Positions 1 to 7,646 are shown, counted from the first letter of the stretch. The stretch is DNA of 28,384 bases from Firmicutes bacterium AM31-12AC (GCA_003480425.1 QUJA01000033.1:1-28384); one strand, 5' to 3'. Notes: generated by a model not told the origin, from the sequence alone. Program-made: numbers and translations.

Positions 1-3
1 GTT

Positions 4-63
4 AATGAATTTGAACGAACGTGTTTGAAGCTGCGTAGCAGCAAGTTTGAGTTCAAATTCATT
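4..63. repeat. Long inverted repeat (cruciform/terminator-like)
   Basis: Thirteen-base arms at 4-16 and 51-63 are perfectly complementary and enclose a smaller hairpin (gctgc/gcagc, 30-42). A T-rich stretch follows on the plus strand. It may be the terminator of a plus-strand gene left of the window; nothing else is recognisable in 1-162. Confidence 0.5.
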
Positions 64-162
64 TGCTTTTAGCAAAAATTTACGCTCTTATGTGTCACCC
101 GCTCACGGAATCTGAGTAAGAATTCTTATATCAATTTTTTGTAAGAAACGTATAGCTATCCA

Positions 163-687
163 TTAAACCAATTTAAACCTTCCCACATCTTCATGTGGAT
201 TTACTTTAGAGATACCTATCTCATTATATTGTGCCGTAAATGGTACAAAGCTTTCCTGCATTGTTTGAAACGCCTTTTCCATTTGTACTTTATCCAATGT
301 TTTTCCTAAAGTTATATGTGGCAACCATGAAAAAGGCTTATAATATTCACTCATTGTTGTCTCTGGAATATCACAAAATGCATTATATACTTCCTCGGAT
401 AAATTAAACAGCTTTTGATCTAACACAGGTGTTGCATACATCACATATGGAAATAACTGTCCAATAGAGACAATCTTCATACTCCCTGTATACAATTTCC
501 CATTCAAATCACCAAACGCTGGTTTTAGAACATTGACATTTCTTGCCTCAATCGCAGCTATTGTCATATGTGGCGGCACACGATTCTCAATCATAAAATG
601 ATTACCTGTTTTCTCAGCAATTTTGTCTATATACCACTGCAGGATTTTATTTGTTTTCTTGTCAAAATAAATTGAAATAAGATACAT
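163..687 (-). CDS. 2H phosphoesterase / 2'-5' RNA ligase-like protein
   Basis: A 174-residue protein carrying the two HxT motifs that define the 2H phosphoesterase superfamily: HMTI at residues 40-43 and HITL at 124-127. Their spacing and the total length fit the 2'-5' RNA ligase/LigT-like and YjcG-like branch, which acts on cyclic phosphodiester or 2'-5' linked RNA ends. The natural substrate cannot be read from sequence. The start is supported by a GAGGAG ribosome site eight bases upstream. It lies 34 bases downstream of the SdpI-like gene on the same strand, so it could be co-transcribed with it, but no functional link is obvious. Confidence 0.85.
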   Translation of the reverse strand: MYLISIYFDKKTNKILQWYIDKIAEKTGNHFMIENRVPPHMTIAAIEARNVNVLKPAFGDLNGKLYTGSMKIVSIGQLFPYVMYATPVLDQKLFNLSEEVYNAFCDIPETTMSEYYKPFSWLPHITLGKTLDKVQMEKAFQTMQESFVPFTAQYNEIGISKVNPHEDVGRFKLV

Positions 688-721
688 AGTTTCATCTCCT
701 CAGGTGAAATTGTAGCTAACT

Positions 722-1756
722 CTATTCTAATTCCTGTGACATCTTCTCACTGATAGTATGATATATTTCTTCTGTCGCCGAATCATTTTCACCATTTACA
801 ACTAATGTTTTTCCATCTACACTCATAACTACATATGAATGACAGGACGAATGTGTATAACGGATATAATTTCCATAAACATCATTTCTAAAATTTCCCA
901 TAGCATATTTAAAATTTCCTAAACCATTGGTTCTATAATCATTCGAGTTCTGTAATGAATTCTCTTCGTATGAGATACTGTCAATCTGCGTATAGTCTAC
1001 TGTATAATCGCTCCATCCCTGCGCCTCGATAGTAAAATTGTTATCTTGGAACTGAATATCAATACTTCCCCAAAACAAAGTCACTATAATAAATACAATC
1101 ATTAAAATTGTTACGATTCCGTACACCACCATTACTTTTTTGTTATACTGAATTTTTAATTTTTCTCCGGTTCCTATCTTTTTCTTATAAAAGAGATAGG
1201 AATAAAGAATACTGATGATTGCGGCTGCCATAATACTTACAATATACATAACGAGTGCTGCTATACTTTCTGCAAAAAGACCGCAAAGCATGCACAGAAT
1301 ACTTGATGCCACCCATATCTTTCCACTGAATCTATGCGTTGCATTCCAGTTTTCTTCATCCTGCAGTGTCCATACGACCCTGATTCCTATCGTATTGTTC
1401 TGTTTCACCTTTGGCAGATAATTTCCTATAACCATAAACATTAAACCTGTTCCATAATAAATCAATGCCATAAATAAATTCTCTGTATCTGCTCCCATGT
1501 TGACCAATCTGGCAATACCGTTATAAATCAATGTAATAACAGGTATGATCCATATAGTCATCCCTATAACCTTGCGACTTTGTTGTCTGTTCCTGTTATC
1601 ATAAAATATGATTGTCACAAGCGCACATTGCATTACTATAAAAAATACATTTAACCACTTACCCTGTATACTCGTAAAACCTACCAGAATCCCTGCAAGA
1701 ATTACCAGTGCAGAGCTAATTAATGTCCCTCTATAATTTTTTATCATTTCCTTCAT
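722..1756 (-). CDS. SdpI-family integral membrane protein
   Basis: A 344-residue protein. Residues about 10-230 hold several hydrophobic segments, including the SdpI-family stretch NTIGIRVVWTL...W..TH that precedes a transmembrane helix. The last 100 residues, after the final membrane segment, form a soluble part rich in aromatic and polar residues that looks like a PH-like domain. In Bacillus subtilis SdpI is the immunity protein against the SdpC toxin and also a signal receptor that sequesters the repressor SdpR. Here the gene overlaps the 3' end of an ArsR/SdpR-type gene by 26 bases, the same repressor-membrane protein pairing. No sdpC-like toxin gene is in view, so an immunity or sensing role is inferred. 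An AAGGAG site sits nine bases before the ATG. Confidence 0.85.
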   Translation of the reverse strand: MKEMIKNYRGTLISSALVILAGILVGFTSIQGKWLNVFFIVMQCALVTIIFYDNRNRQQSRKVIGMTIWIIPVITLIYNGIARLVNMGADTENLFMALIYYGTGLMFMVIGNYLPKVKQNNTIGIRVVWTLQDEENWNATHRFSGKIWVASSILCMLCGLFAESIAALVMYIVSIMAAAIISILYSYLFYKKKIGTGEKLKIQYNKKVMVVYGIVTILMIVFIIVTLFWGSIDIQFQDNNFTIEAQGWSDYTVDYTQIDSISYEENSLQNSNDYRTNGLGNFKYAMGNFRNDVYGNYIRYTHSSCHSYVVMSVDGKTLVVNGENDSATEEIYHTISEKMSQELE

Positions 1757-2024
1757 CGTCCGATGCTCCTTTCAAGTCCGTTATCCATAACATGACATCT
1801 TCCAACACGGAAGTGTTTAATTCATAATAAATAAACTTTCCTTCTCTTTGGTTTCGAATCAAATCAGCCTCCTTTAATACTGCCAGATGTCTTGATATAG
1901 ATGCTCCCGTTACTGAAAAATGTTCGCATATCTCTCCGGCTGAAAGCCGACCATTTTTCAACAAATTCAAAATCTCTCGTCGTATTGGATCAGCCAATGC
2001 TTTTAATGTATCTTGTATACCCAA
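1731..2024 (-). CDS. ArsR-family autorepressor, SdpR-like
   Basis: A 97-residue winged-helix protein with typical ArsR/SmtB sequence: ALADPIRREILNLL near the N-terminus, a recognition helix around SISRHLAVL, and a wing GKFIYYEL. No metal-binding cysteine box is present, which fits the SdpR subgroup rather than a metal sensor. The start is a TTG with a strong GGGAGGG site eight bases upstream; no better ATG exists in frame. It precedes and overlaps the SdpI-like gene, so the two are probably co-expressed, and it likely represses its own promoter through the ATTTAAC/GTTAAAT dyad immediately upstream. Confidence 0.9.
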   Translation of the reverse strand: MGIQDTLKALADPIRREILNLLKNGRLSAGEICEHFSVTGASISRHLAVLKEADLIRNQREGKFIYYELNTSVLEDVMLWITDLKGASDDEGNDKKL

Positions 2025-2050
2025 AAATTCATCCCTCCCTCTTATTTAAC

Positions 2051-2101
2051 ATTTAACCTAATTGTTAAATATATTGTAATTCCAGGTACATTATATGTCA
2101 A
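2051..2101 (-). promoter_or_regulatory. Promoter and ATTTAAC operator of the sdpR-sdpI-like operon
   Basis: On the minus strand a TTGACA (2096-2101), 17-base spacer and TACAAT (2073-2078) form a strong sigma-A promoter. Just downstream is a dyad ATTTAAC-6-GTTAAAT (2051-2070), positioned over the expected start of transcription, where ArsR/SdpR proteins usually bind. Confidence 0.75.
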
Positions 2102-2164
2102 GAAATAAAATAGAGATGAAGAAAAATTTTCTCCATCTCCATCTATTTTATATAAAAATATAAT

Positions 2165-2279
2165 AGCCTTTTCCTTTTTCGGCTTAAATCCTCTTATATC
2201 GTCACGAATCCTTATTTTTCAAGGCTTCCGAGGTGTTCCGAAAAAGGAAAGGCTTTATAAATCGGCTTAAATCTTCTTA
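2165..2279. repeat. Inverted and direct repeats at the end of a dead mobile element
   Basis: Positions 2165-2182 and 2238-2254 are inverted copies (one extra T in the left one). Positions 2179-2196 and 2262-2279 are direct copies differing at one base (tcggcttaaatc[c/t]tctta). They sit beside an integrase relic, so they may be remnant attachment or arm sites. Confidence 0.5.
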
Positions 2280-2318
2280 AAAAATACTCTTTCAAAGTAG
2301 TAAATTGAGTAGTAAAAC

Positions 2319-2445
2319 TCACGCGACTATACTCAACATTTCTGTCATTGCAGATTCACAAGAAGCATGTGTGTAATATCCTAACGTCATAGTGATATTC
2401 TTATGCCCCATGATGTACTGTAAATTATTTGGAGTAATAGTTACT
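2319..2445 (-). pseudogene. C-terminal relic of a tyrosine recombinase
   Basis: Read on the minus strand, the frame ending at TGA 2319-2321 gives ..TPNNLQYIMGH followed by KNITMTLGYYTHA, the catalytic C-terminus of phage/transposon integrases: the LQYIMGH box with the histidine and the YYTH box with the nucleophilic tyrosine. The rest of the gene is gone; upstream sequence does not continue a recombinase. This is a leftover of an earlier integrated element. Confidence 0.75.
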
Positions 2446-2521
2446 GTTCACACGATGTGCGACCAGCAACGCTTGTACAAAAGTCTTTTATATATTATCA
2501 GCAAAAACTTGCCCACAAGTA

Positions 2522-2550
2522 TTGATAATCCTGTAAAAAAGTGCTATGTT
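2522..2550 (+). promoter_or_regulatory. Probable promoter of the glycerol dehydrogenase gene
   Basis: TTGATA (2522-2527), 17-base spacer, TATGTT (2545-2550), about 45 bases before the gene start; a further AT-rich TATAAT-like stretch lies just downstream. Confidence 0.5.
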
Positions 2551-2593
2551 TTGTATATAATTTCACAATCTAAATCATGGAGGTACTTTTATT

Positions 2594-3697
2594 ATGATGG
2601 GAAGACTTAGAGCAATGCGTGAACCACTGAAATATGTACAGGGAAGAGATGCACTTTTGAAATTTCAGGAAGAAATGGGCTATATGGGAAAGAGATGGCT
2701 GTTTGTCTGTTCAAGAAGTGGTTATAAAGCATGCCATGATAAAATAGAGAAAAGTTTTGGTGATAAGAACGATTATAGACGTTATGAGATTTTTGGTGGA
2801 ATCTCAAGTAAAGGCGAGATTGCCAAGATGGAAAAAATTGTAAAAGAAGATGAAATTGATACGGTAGTCGCAGTAGGTGGTGGTAGTGCTGTCGATACAG
2901 CAAAAGCAACTGCATATTATACAGGAAAACATATTGTTATTATTCCAACAGTAGCAGCAACGGATGCGCCATGTACAGGACTTTCTGTTATTTATAACGA
3001 TGATCACAGCTTTGATAAATATTTATTTTATCCAACAAACCCAGATGCAGTTATGGTAGATTCAACAGTTATCGCTAATGCACCGGTAAAATTTCTGATT
3101 GCCGGAATGGGTGATGCGCTTGGTACTTATTTTGAGGGACGTGCTTCAATTCGAACAGAATCCGCAAGTCTGGAGGGAACAGGAATCACAAGAGCAGGTC
3201 AGGCACTTGCAAGATTATGTTATGATACACTGGTTACTTATGGAAAACAAGCTGTGGAAGCATGTAAAGTACATGCAGTAACTCCAGCTCTGGAGGCTAT
3301 TATTGAAGCTAATGTCTATCTTTCAGGTGTAGGAGCAGATAATGTAAACTGCGCTGCAGCACATTCTTTCTATAATGGCGTTACTTCTCTTGGAATTGCA
3401 CATGCGGATCATGGTTGCTGTGTAGCTCTTGGTACTTTAGTGCAGTTGGTTTTAGAGGGTGCTTCAAAAGAAGAGTTTAAAGAAGTTCAGGACTTCTGTC
3501 TTGAAGTAGGACTTCCTGTAACATTGGAAGAAATAGGCGTTACAACACAGGAGCAGGTTAAGACAATTGCTGAAAATGCATGTGTTCCTGGTGAAACGAT
3601 TCATAATCTTGCCGGAGATGTGCAGCCGATAGAGCTTTATGATGCAATTTTACAGACAGATGCAATGGGAAAGATTGCACTTGGTAAAACAGAATAA
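2594..3697 (+). CDS. gldA: Glycerol dehydrogenase (iron/zinc-type alcohol dehydrogenase family)
   Basis: A 367-residue protein of the normal length for GldA, which oxidises glycerol to dihydroxyacetone with NAD in the cytoplasm. Visible signatures are the glycine-rich nucleotide loop VAVGGGSAVDTAKA around residue 100, the PTVAATDAPCTGLSVIY stretch, the metal-ligand aspartate in AGMGDALGTYFEGR, and the metal-ligand histidines in AHSFYNG and AHADHG. A GGAGGT site eight to ten bases upstream supports the first of two adjacent ATG codons; the second (2597) is equally possible. The gene stands alone, with its own promoter and a hairpin after the stop. Related group-III alcohol dehydrogenases of other specificity cannot be fully excluded. 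Confidence 0.9.
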   Translation: MMGRLRAMREPLKYVQGRDALLKFQEEMGYMGKRWLFVCSRSGYKACHDKIEKSFGDKNDYRRYEIFGGISSKGEIAKMEKIVKEDEIDTVVAVGGGSAVDTAKATAYYTGKHIVIIPTVAATDAPCTGLSVIYNDDHSFDKYLFYPTNPDAVMVDSTVIANAPVKFLIAGMGDALGTYFEGRASIRTESASLEGTGITRAGQALARLCYDTLVTYGKQAVEACKVHAVTPALEAIIEANVYLSGVGADNVNCAAAHSFYNGVTSLGIAHADHGCCVALGTLVQLVLEGASKEEFKEVQDFCLEVGLPVTLEEIGVTTQEQVKTIAENACVPGETIHNLAGDVQPIELYDAILQTDAMGKIALGKTE

Positions 3698-3723
3698 AAA
3701 TAAATCACATATTATACAAACGT

Positions 3724-3746
3724 GGCCCGGTGCTATGCACCGGGCC
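3724..3746 (+). terminator. GC-rich hairpin after gldA
   Basis: A perfect 10-base stem (ggcccggtgc/gcaccgggcc) with a 3-base loop, 26 bases after the gldA stop. It lacks a run of T afterwards, so termination may be inefficient. Confidence 0.6.
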
Positions 3747-4057
3747 ATAATCTATATAAACTATTCGTTATTTTTGGTCGAAGTCCGGCAATCATAAAAG
3801 ATCTATCACTAATACAATCACCGTCTTCTTTTATTTATGATACGGGAATGCGCAATGTACAAATCTTATGTACCAGGCAGCATCCATGTTTGCTTTTGCA
3901 ATTCATCTGTATCAACTTGATGATGTTATTATACGGAAAAATTGTGAACTCCTCGTGTCACAAAAGCTAAACAAAAGTAAAATTTATAATAAATTATAAC
4001 ACAACTTGTCAGATAAATTTCATCTTTCATTTTAAAACTCTTTCTTTTTCATAACTC
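3747..4057. other. Gene-free stretch between convergent genes
   Basis: AT-rich sequence between the gldA hairpin and the end of the ABC operon. Short open frames are present on the plus strand, but none has a ribosome site or a recognisable product. Confidence 0.5.
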
Positions 4058-4702
4058 TCATACTGTACTTATATGAAGCAAACCATACCAACAGGCTAAA
4101 ACAATAAGCAAAATCGCGATTTCAAAATCTCCTATTTCTCCTATCATATATGAAATGCTTTCTTTTAATTCCAATTTAGTCTCAAGAAAATGTCCAATTG
4201 TATAACAAACTGCAAAAATGATTAAAATTGCAATTGGTAGTACAAATCGTCCTTTCTCTCCTTCAAACCTTAACCGAATTGCAATCACAATCCCCGCAAT
4301 TGCCTGTAACACAAAGATTGTGATCAGCTCCATTGCCAACATTTCCAAATCAAAAAATTCTCCCGGCTTTATGAGTACGGCAATTCCTGCACAGATTATT
4401 CCGATTCCCCATCCACATACTGTCATAATAAAGGAAAAAATGTATTTTTCTCTAACATATATTTTTTTATTTACGGGTAAAGAAAATAAATATGTGTAGC
4501 CATGTTCGTTTTCATCGTAACTAATCGTATTACCTGAATATACTGCCATAACAGATGGGATATATATGGCAATGAAAGTAACTCCTGTTTTTCCCGTTAG
4601 TATAAAAAATAGTGCTACAAACGCTAATGCCAGAAAAAGACTGCTACCTTGCCGAAAAAACAACCGAAAATCCTTTTCCAAAAGTCCTCTGATTCCTTTC
4701 AT
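4058..4702 (-). CDS. ABC-2 type transporter permease
   Basis: A 214-residue membrane protein with about six hydrophobic segments, beginning with a cytoplasmic LLEKDFRLFFRQ stretch that is typical of ABC-2 permeases. It is the membrane partner of the ATPase gene just upstream; the ATPase stop and this ATG overlap as TAATG, so translation is coupled. Such YtrA/BcrA-like exporters are usually linked to cell-envelope stress or peptide resistance in Firmicutes, but the substrate cannot be told. The motif YDENEHGYTYLFSLPV between the second and third segments is a common feature of this family. Confidence 0.85.
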   Translation of the reverse strand: MKGIRGLLEKDFRLFFRQGSSLFLALAFVALFFILTGKTGVTFIAIYIPSVMAVYSGNTISYDENEHGYTYLFSLPVNKKIYVREKYIFSFIMTVCGWGIGIICAGIAVLIKPGEFFDLEMLAMELITIFVLQAIAGIVIAIRLRFEGEKGRFVLPIAILIIFAVCYTIGHFLETKLELKESISYMIGEIGDFEIAILLIVLACWYGLLHISTV

Positions 4703-5550
4703 TATCTATCGCCTCCTGTCAACATAAGAATCACCTGATCAAGCGAGCTGCTCTCCACTACGATTTCAGGATAATTTTCTATATAATACTGCTTCTCGTT
4801 CGTCAGACAGGAAATTCCAAAGCTCTCTTTTTTCTCTTTCAAAATGTAACTTTTATCCACTGCCTGATATTGTTCCTCACTGACTTTCAACACCGCATAT
4901 TTTTCAAGAATCGTATCCATCTCTTCATGAAGTACAATTTTCCCTTTATGAATCACATAAATGTCATCACACAGATGTTCTAAATCTGAAGAAATATGTG
5001 AACTAATCAGGATGCTTCTCTCCGGCTCTTCTTCCATATATTCTCTTAAAATATCCAGCATCGTTTCCCTTGCTCCGACATCAAGTCCTGCTGTCGGCTC
5101 ATCCAGCATTAAAAATTCTGCCTGATGTGTCAATGCAATGATCAGATTCAATTTTGCTTTCATCCCTGTTGAATACTCTTTTATAAATTTATTCAACGGA
5201 ATCTGATATCTTTCACACATCTGATGGAATTTTTCTGCTTCAAACCTTGGATATAATCTGGCAAGGACTGCCTCGACATCTTTCCCTTTCAAATATCCGC
5301 TAAAGCCAGCTTCTGCCAGAACGACTCCAAGCTCTTCTTTCTCTTTTTCATTTAACTCTTCGGGTATTTTTCCCATGATCTTTATCTCGCCGCCATCATA
5401 AGAAATAAGTCCGAGCATTGCCTTGAACAAAGTACTCTTCCCGGCCCCATTCTCTCCGACCAAACCAGTAATCCTTCCTTTTTCCACATTTAGCGAACAG
5501 TCTAACTGAAATTCGCCGTAGCTTTTCTTTACCCCTTTAATTTCTAACAT
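4702..5550 (-). CDS. ABC transporter ATP-binding protein
   Basis: A 282-residue ATPase. Walker A is GENGAGKS at residues 32-39, the signature is YSTGMKAKL near residue 135, and Walker B is LMLDEPTAGLD near 160, followed by the H-loop SSHIS. About 70 residues after the ATPase core carry no clear motif. It overlaps the GntR-family gene upstream by seven bases and the permease downstream by one, giving a GntR-ATPase-permease operon as in the YtrA systems. It presumably powers the ABC-2 permease at 4058-4702. Confidence 0.92.
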   Translation of the reverse strand: MLEIKGVKKSYGEFQLDCSLNVEKGRITGLVGENGAGKSTLFKAMLGLISYDGGEIKIMGKIPEELNEKEKEELGVVLAEAGFSGYLKGKDVEAVLARLYPRFEAEKFHQMCERYQIPLNKFIKEYSTGMKAKLNLIIALTHQAEFLMLDEPTAGLDVGARETMLDILREYMEEEPERSILISSHISSDLEHLCDDIYVIHKGKIVLHEEMDTILEKYAVLKVSEEQYQAVDKSYILKEKKESFGISCLTNEKQYYIENYPEIVVESSSLDQVILMLTGGDR

Positions 5551-5925
5551 AATTTTTCATCCTCCATGATGAGTTCAAACAAGGAACGAATCTCCTCTTC
5601 TTTCATTCCACAGCGCCTTCCCTTTTGAATCGCTGCTTCCAGATCCGCCTCAACTTCTTTTCTGCGTTCTTCTTCCATCAGCTGTGTGTTGGATGCCGCA
5701 ACATAAGTTCCTTTTCCATGAACCGTGACTGTCATGCCTTCCGCTTCCAGATTGTCATATGCTTTCTTCACGGTAAGTGCACTGATCTCAGTCCTTTGCC
5801 ATCGTTCTCACAGATGGCAATATATCATTTTCTTTTAATTCTCCGGAAATGATCTGTGCCTTAATCTGCTCCATGATTTGTTCATAAATTGGTACCATTG
5901 ATGTATTATTGATTATAATCTTCAT
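5544..5925 (-). pseudogene. GntR/YtrA-family regulator, frameshifted
   Basis: The first half, starting at ATG 5925 behind a CAGGAGGG site, reads MKIIINNTS..PIYEQIMEQIKAQIISGELKENDILPSVRTMAKD and then hits a stop. The second half (from about 5790) continues in another frame with LTVKKAYDNLEAEGMTVTVHGKGTYVA. Restoring two bases after the MAKD codons rejoins both halves into a typical 128-residue YtrA-type repressor with a winged-helix domain and a short effector tail. As given, the DNA-binding domain is cut in its recognition helix, so the repressor would be inactive and the ABC operon derepressed. A sequencing error is the alternative. Confidence 0.85.
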
Positions 5926-5941
5926 ATGTTCCCTCCTGTTG

Positions 5942-5992
5942 TAAACAGTATATAACAGTACAACACTGTTGTCAACTGTTATATACTGTTTA
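5942..5992. promoter_or_regulatory. Long palindromic operator upstream of the GntR-ABC operon
   Basis: Perfect 18-base arms (taaacagtatataacagt at 5942-5959 and its complement at 5975-5992) flank an inner dyad acaac-act-gttgt. The block lies just upstream of the GntR ribosome site. It matches what is expected of a YtrA-subfamily autoregulatory operator that binds two or more dimers. Confidence 0.8.
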
Positions 5993-6010
5993 TCTTTTAA
6001 AAAAATAAAA

Positions 6011-6043
6011 AGCAGCTAATCTATTTTTCATAGACTAACTGCT
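6011..6043 (-). terminator. Terminator copy shared with the toxin-antitoxin locus at 14.6 kb
   Basis: A 14-base stem (agcagctaatctat with its near-complement, two G-U pairs) is followed on the minus strand by a run of T. About 70 bases here (6007-6079) are nearly identical to 14615-14694, where the hairpin ends an intact operon. Confidence 0.7.
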
Positions 6044-6072
6044 CGTGTTTTAGTTTCATATTCAGTTTTATT

Positions 6073-6108
6073 CTACACATCTGACAGGTCAATAACCGGG
6101 AAAACATG
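6073..6108 (-). pseudogene. C-terminal scrap of an antitoxin gene
   Basis: The minus strand reads HVFPVIDLSDV then stop, matching the last residues of the antitoxin at 15063-15302 (..VSPAIDLSDF). Only these about 11 codons and the downstream terminator remain. Confidence 0.6.
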
Positions 6109-6213
6109 AACTCTCTGTACGCAGAGAATCTGATTGCAACTGAGCATGGAAAAATAGTAATTTATGAATCGCATTATCAGAAAATTAAAGAGGAGGTGCT
6201 TACGTTTGTGTGA
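6106..6213 (+). other. Short unassigned open frame
   Basis: An ATG-to-stop frame of 35 codons (MNSLYAENLIATEHGKIVIY..KIKEEVLTFV) that reads like protein but has no ribosome site. It is probably a fragment of a lost gene; I do not recognise the family. Confidence 0.25.
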
Positions 6214-6290
6214 AGATGAATTCTCCTACTGCAGATCTCAGATTATGCCAGGCACCAATGTGTTCTATATATTCAATGTAGTAAATCCCA

Positions 6291-6320
6291 TTGACAATTC
6301 ACAGAAAATTCTAGTATCAT
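6291..6320 (+). promoter_or_regulatory. Promoter of the small secreted protein gene
   Basis: TTGACA (6291-6296), 18-base spacer and TATCAT (6315-6320), giving a leader of about 110 bases before the ATG at 6437. Confidence 0.6.
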
Positions 6321-6436
6321 TATGTATATAAACAGTTTTTAATTGTTCAAATCAACATTTTATTATTAAAAGATAGGTGATTCCATTGGAAGTCATGAAA
6401 AATCAAATCAAATTTTTTATTGAAAGGAGAATTTAT

Positions 6437-6814
6437 ATGAAAAAGGTTATATGTTTATTTTCCGCATTTTTATTACTTTTATCATCTTCCATGACAACAT
6501 ATGCACACGAAACAAACTCTCAAGATAACCTATCAATCCCAAATTATAACAAAACATACTCCGCACAACCAACAGATAATGATTTTTTGTCACTACAAGA
6601 ATATAATACAGTATACTCCAATGGAGAAAATCCTCTAAAAACAGATTCTCCTTTAACCACTCAAAATCCCCCTGATATATATGCTATTTTCCCTATCCGG
6701 AAACAAACAAAACCCATTATTTTAACAAATCAACAGGTACAAGTTGGAACTATCACATTGCAATATCTAACAGATATTCCGGGTGGTAGACTCCAATGTG
6801 GTCAACTTAAGTAA
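6437..6814 (+). CDS. Small secreted protein of unknown function
   Basis: Starts at ATG 6437, behind a GAAAGGAG site; an ATG further upstream has none. The first 24 residues are a clear signal peptide: MKK, a hydrophobic core with LLLLSSS, and a likely cleavage after TTYA. The mature part of about 100 residues is polar, rich in Asn, Thr, Gln and Pro, with no membrane segment and one cysteine near the end. I do not recognise a domain. The protein stops at 6814, but the neighbouring frame continues openly for 45 codons (VVDSNVVNLSNFDLIVDG..), so the original product may have been longer and been cut by a frameshift. It has its own promoter and no operon partner. Confidence 0.6.
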   Translation: MKKVICLFSAFLLLLSSSMTTYAHETNSQDNLSIPNYNKTYSAQPTDNDFLSLQEYNTVYSNGENPLKTDSPLTTQNPPDIYAIFPIRKQTKPIILTNQQVQVGTITLQYLTDIPGGRLQCGQLK

Positions 6815-6856
6815 TTTTGATTTGATAGTTGATGGAATAATTCTCATAAATGTTCT

Positions 6857-6926
6857 CCTTGTAGTTGAAATAGATATAGTTCTAACTACAAGGGCCGCCT
6901 TATTGATATTTCATCAATAAGCGGCC
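6857..6926. other. Two overlapping strong hairpins
   Basis: The first pairs ccttgtagtt (6857-6866) with aactacaagg (6884-6893). The second pairs ggccgc-ttattgat with atcaataa-gcggcc (6893-6926, one bulge). They share a base at 6893 and neither has a T run, so they may be a terminator pair or a mobile palindromic unit. Confidence 0.45.
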
Positions 6927-6979
6927 GCATACTTTAGAGATTCTGTCAAGTATTAATTTAAAATAATGTTGATTTTTTC

Positions 6980-7152
6980 TTAACTAAATGTTATTGAATC
7001 TAACCACAATGGCGATTTTAATACGGAAGCAAATAATTTTCCAAGGTAGTTGATACCGATACATGCAGGAATCAATACAATTTCTCTTTCTTCCTTGCTT
7101 CCAGTATAAAATTCATTTTCTTTGCGTTTAATACTACGCATTTATCATTCAT
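6980..7152 (-). pseudogene. N-terminal relic of an ECF transporter S component
   Basis: From ATG 7152 the frame reads MNDKCVVLNAKKMNFILEARKKE. After a one-base slip it continues IVLIPACIGINYLGKLFASVL then LPLW-like ..SPLWLDSI before a stop. This resembles the first membrane helix and the Lys-Leu-Pro-x-WLDSIG loop of energy-coupling factor S subunits (vitamin uptake). Everything after that loop is missing, so the gene is dead. Confidence 0.55.
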
Positions 7153-7187
7153 ACTATAAATTTCTCCACAACTTTCTACTTCATATA

Positions 7188-7646
7188 TCAATCATCTTCC
7201 TCAAGTTTCTGTACTCTTCTTTTATATATTTTAGAAAATATCATTAATACTAATAAACATAAGATTTCCACCTGCACAAACATAATAATTCCAGTTGCAA
7301 TTGAGCCAATAAGTTTATGGTAATTCCGATAGGAAACACTAAACCATATAATCCCTGTCAACACTGCCGCAATACTACTGGCTATGATATTTGTCTTGAG
7401 ATTCGGTTTCAATTTTCTATCCCAAATTCCATTGCGCACACAATCAATTGAAAGATATAATGCAAGACTCATAAATACAACCCATTCTCCGGCAAGATTC
7501 TTGATACTGTCATTCCCAACTATCATTTGTATTAACATTACAATCAGCAAGCCCCAAAAAGCAATCCAACATCCATTATGTTCAATTTTAAGAAGTTTTA
7601 GTTCCTGGCGTTCATCTAAATTACTTTTCATTTTCCTAATTTTCAT
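7188..7646 (-). CDS. Four-helix membrane protein of an Xre-membrane pair
   Basis: About 152 residues if translation begins at ATG 7646, nine bases after GGGAGG. The N-terminus is charged (..SNLDERQELKLLKIEHNG), followed by four hydrophobic segments and a basic-acidic tail (YKRRVQKLEEDD). The composition and the DERQ..K...HN..W motif resemble the DUF6773-type proteins that Firmicutes encode beside small Xre regulators; the domain name is from memory. It overlaps the regulator at 7636-7848 by 11 bases. It could be a membrane partner that modulates that regulator, but its function is unknown. Confidence 0.65.
   Translation of the reverse strand: MKIRKMKSNLDERQELKLLKIEHNGCWIAFWGLLIVMLIQMIVGNDSIKNLAGEWVVFMSLALYLSIDCVRNGIWDRKLKPNLKTNIIASSIAAVLTGIIWFSVSYRNYHKLIGSIATGIIMFVQVEILCLLVLMIFSKIYKRRVQKLEEDD

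Noticed and set aside
2392..2610. 72-codon plus-strand frame before gldA
   Set aside because: It is antisense to the integrase relic, includes the gldA promoter, and has no ribosome site.
2607..3281. Frames opposite to or within gldA
   Set aside because: They lie on or under a clearly coding gene with all its motifs and have no ribosome sites.
3722..3970. 82-codon plus-strand frame after gldA
   Set aside because: It starts within the terminator hairpin and has no recognisable product.
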